From Hyphomicrobiales bacterium (GTDB lineage Bacteria > Pseudomonadota > Alphaproteobacteria > Rhizobiales > Rhizobiaceae), in contig UBMP01000013.1 in assembly GCA_900466575.1 (NCBI GenBank), positions 1-64,000 of the forward strand: a stretch of DNA of 64,000 bases, written 5' to 3'. This document shows positions 63,638 to 64,000 of this stretch, in pieces. Positions within the stretch are counted from its first letter, which is position 1. Every line of letters starts with the position of its first letter. The position numbers and the translations under genes were made by a program. The notes beneath the pieces were generated by a model. The model was given only the letters and a program-made list of their open reading frames with translations, searched no databases and had not been told where the DNA came from.

Positions 63638-64000
63638 ATGCCTGTCATTCGTGGTAAAGTCATCGAGCCGCTGTTCACATCGGAGGCGATTGCCAAGCGC
63701 AACGACGAATTGGCGGACGAAATCGCCAAGGGGCCGACGCGGGACCTGCTGGTCATCTCCATTCTCAAGGGCTCCTTCATCTTCGCGGCCGATCTCATCC
63801 GCTCGCTGCATCATGCCGGGCTGGCGCCGGAGGTCGAGTTCATCACCCTGTCGAGCTATGGCAAGGGTACGGTCTCGCAGGGTGTGAAGATCATCAAGGA
63901 CATCGACAGTGACGTGCATGGGCGCGATGTGCTGCTCATCGACGACATTCTCGAATCGGGCCGCACGCTGCAATTCGCTCGTGACCTGATGTACGAGCGC
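63638..64000 (+). CDS. hpt: Hypoxanthine phosphoribosyltransferase (5' part)
   Basis: Purine salvage enzyme; the first 121 residues are visible and the gene runs off the window. The N-terminus has I-L-K-G-S-F-I-F-A-A-D-L, the S-S-Y-G segment and the PRPP-binding motif V-L-L-I-D-D-I-L-E-S-G-R-T-L. GGAG eight bases upstream of ATG 63638 supports the start. Confidence 0.93.
   Translation, partial: MPVIRGKVIEPLFTSEAIAKRNDELADEIAKGPTRDLLVISILKGSFIFAADLIRSLHHAGLAPEVEFITLSSYGKGTVSQGVKIIKDIDSDVHGRDVLLIDDILESGRTLQFARDLMYER

Overview
The window is GC-rich alphaproteobacterial chromosome, most likely from the Rhizobiaceae (Rhizobium/Agrobacterium group). The evidence is the gene complement and neighbourhoods: aerobic cobaltochelatase cobS-cobT with nearby bolA and a DnaJ-type protein, aroK-aroB-hlyC with divergent xerD and accA, ftsE-ftsX, hisC-tyrA, and rhizobial DUF families (DUF1328, DUF2852, DUF2125, DUF3108). 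Short palindromic elements of the kind scattered through Rhizobiaceae genomes are also present. Most of the region is compact, operon-organised core genome. The accessory parts stand out clearly.

Region 1 (1-6.7 kb): the 3' part of a very large, almost purely repetitive Ser/Thr-rich protein. It is built from 8-residue units in a strict 17-unit (408 bp) super-repeat. A terminator follows, then a TPR/SPINDLY-type O-GlcNAc-transferase-like protein overlapping a UDP-galactopyranose mutase. I suggest this is a glycosylated surface or secreted repeat protein with its own glycosylation genes. Region 2 (6.7-13.8 kb): a MarR regulator with a ClC channel/antiporter, a membrane protein, and sbcD-sbcC. 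Region 3 (13.8-21.6 kb): an AraC regulator divergent from a seven-gene operon encoding a phytanoyl-CoA-dioxygenase-like enzyme, a ribose-type ABC transporter (permease, binding protein, ATPase), a ribokinase-like kinase, an RbsD-like pyranase and a PanB-like protein lacking the usual metal ligands. This looks like an uncharacterised carbohydrate pathway.

Region 4 (21.7-33 kb): tRNA-Ser(CGA), rplU-rpmA, two coupled GNAT acetyltransferases, then single metabolic genes (DoxX, LysR, thioesterase, two aldo/keto reductases, dienelactone hydrolase, M20 amidohydrolase) and typA. Region 5 (33-49 kb): a D,D-carboxypeptidase with a CobW GTPase, a small AT-rich island with a secreted six-cysteine peptide gene, tusA, an L,D-transpeptidase lipoprotein, accA, xerD with a 52-residue membrane peptide, aroKB-hlyC, TetR, bolA, dnaJ-like, cobS and cobT. 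Region 6 (49-64 kb): a phytase-like secreted protein, yhhQ with a structured leader, rpmB, DUF3108, a DMT transporter, gloB with a cupin, a methyltransferase, hisC-tyrA, DUF2125, a ChaC-like protein, plsC, a YdcF-like protein, ftsXE, and the start of hpt.

Most start codons were re-chosen from the longest open frame using Shine-Dalgarno spacing, 4-base stop/start overlaps and family N-termini. Family names come from recognised motifs, not from database searches.
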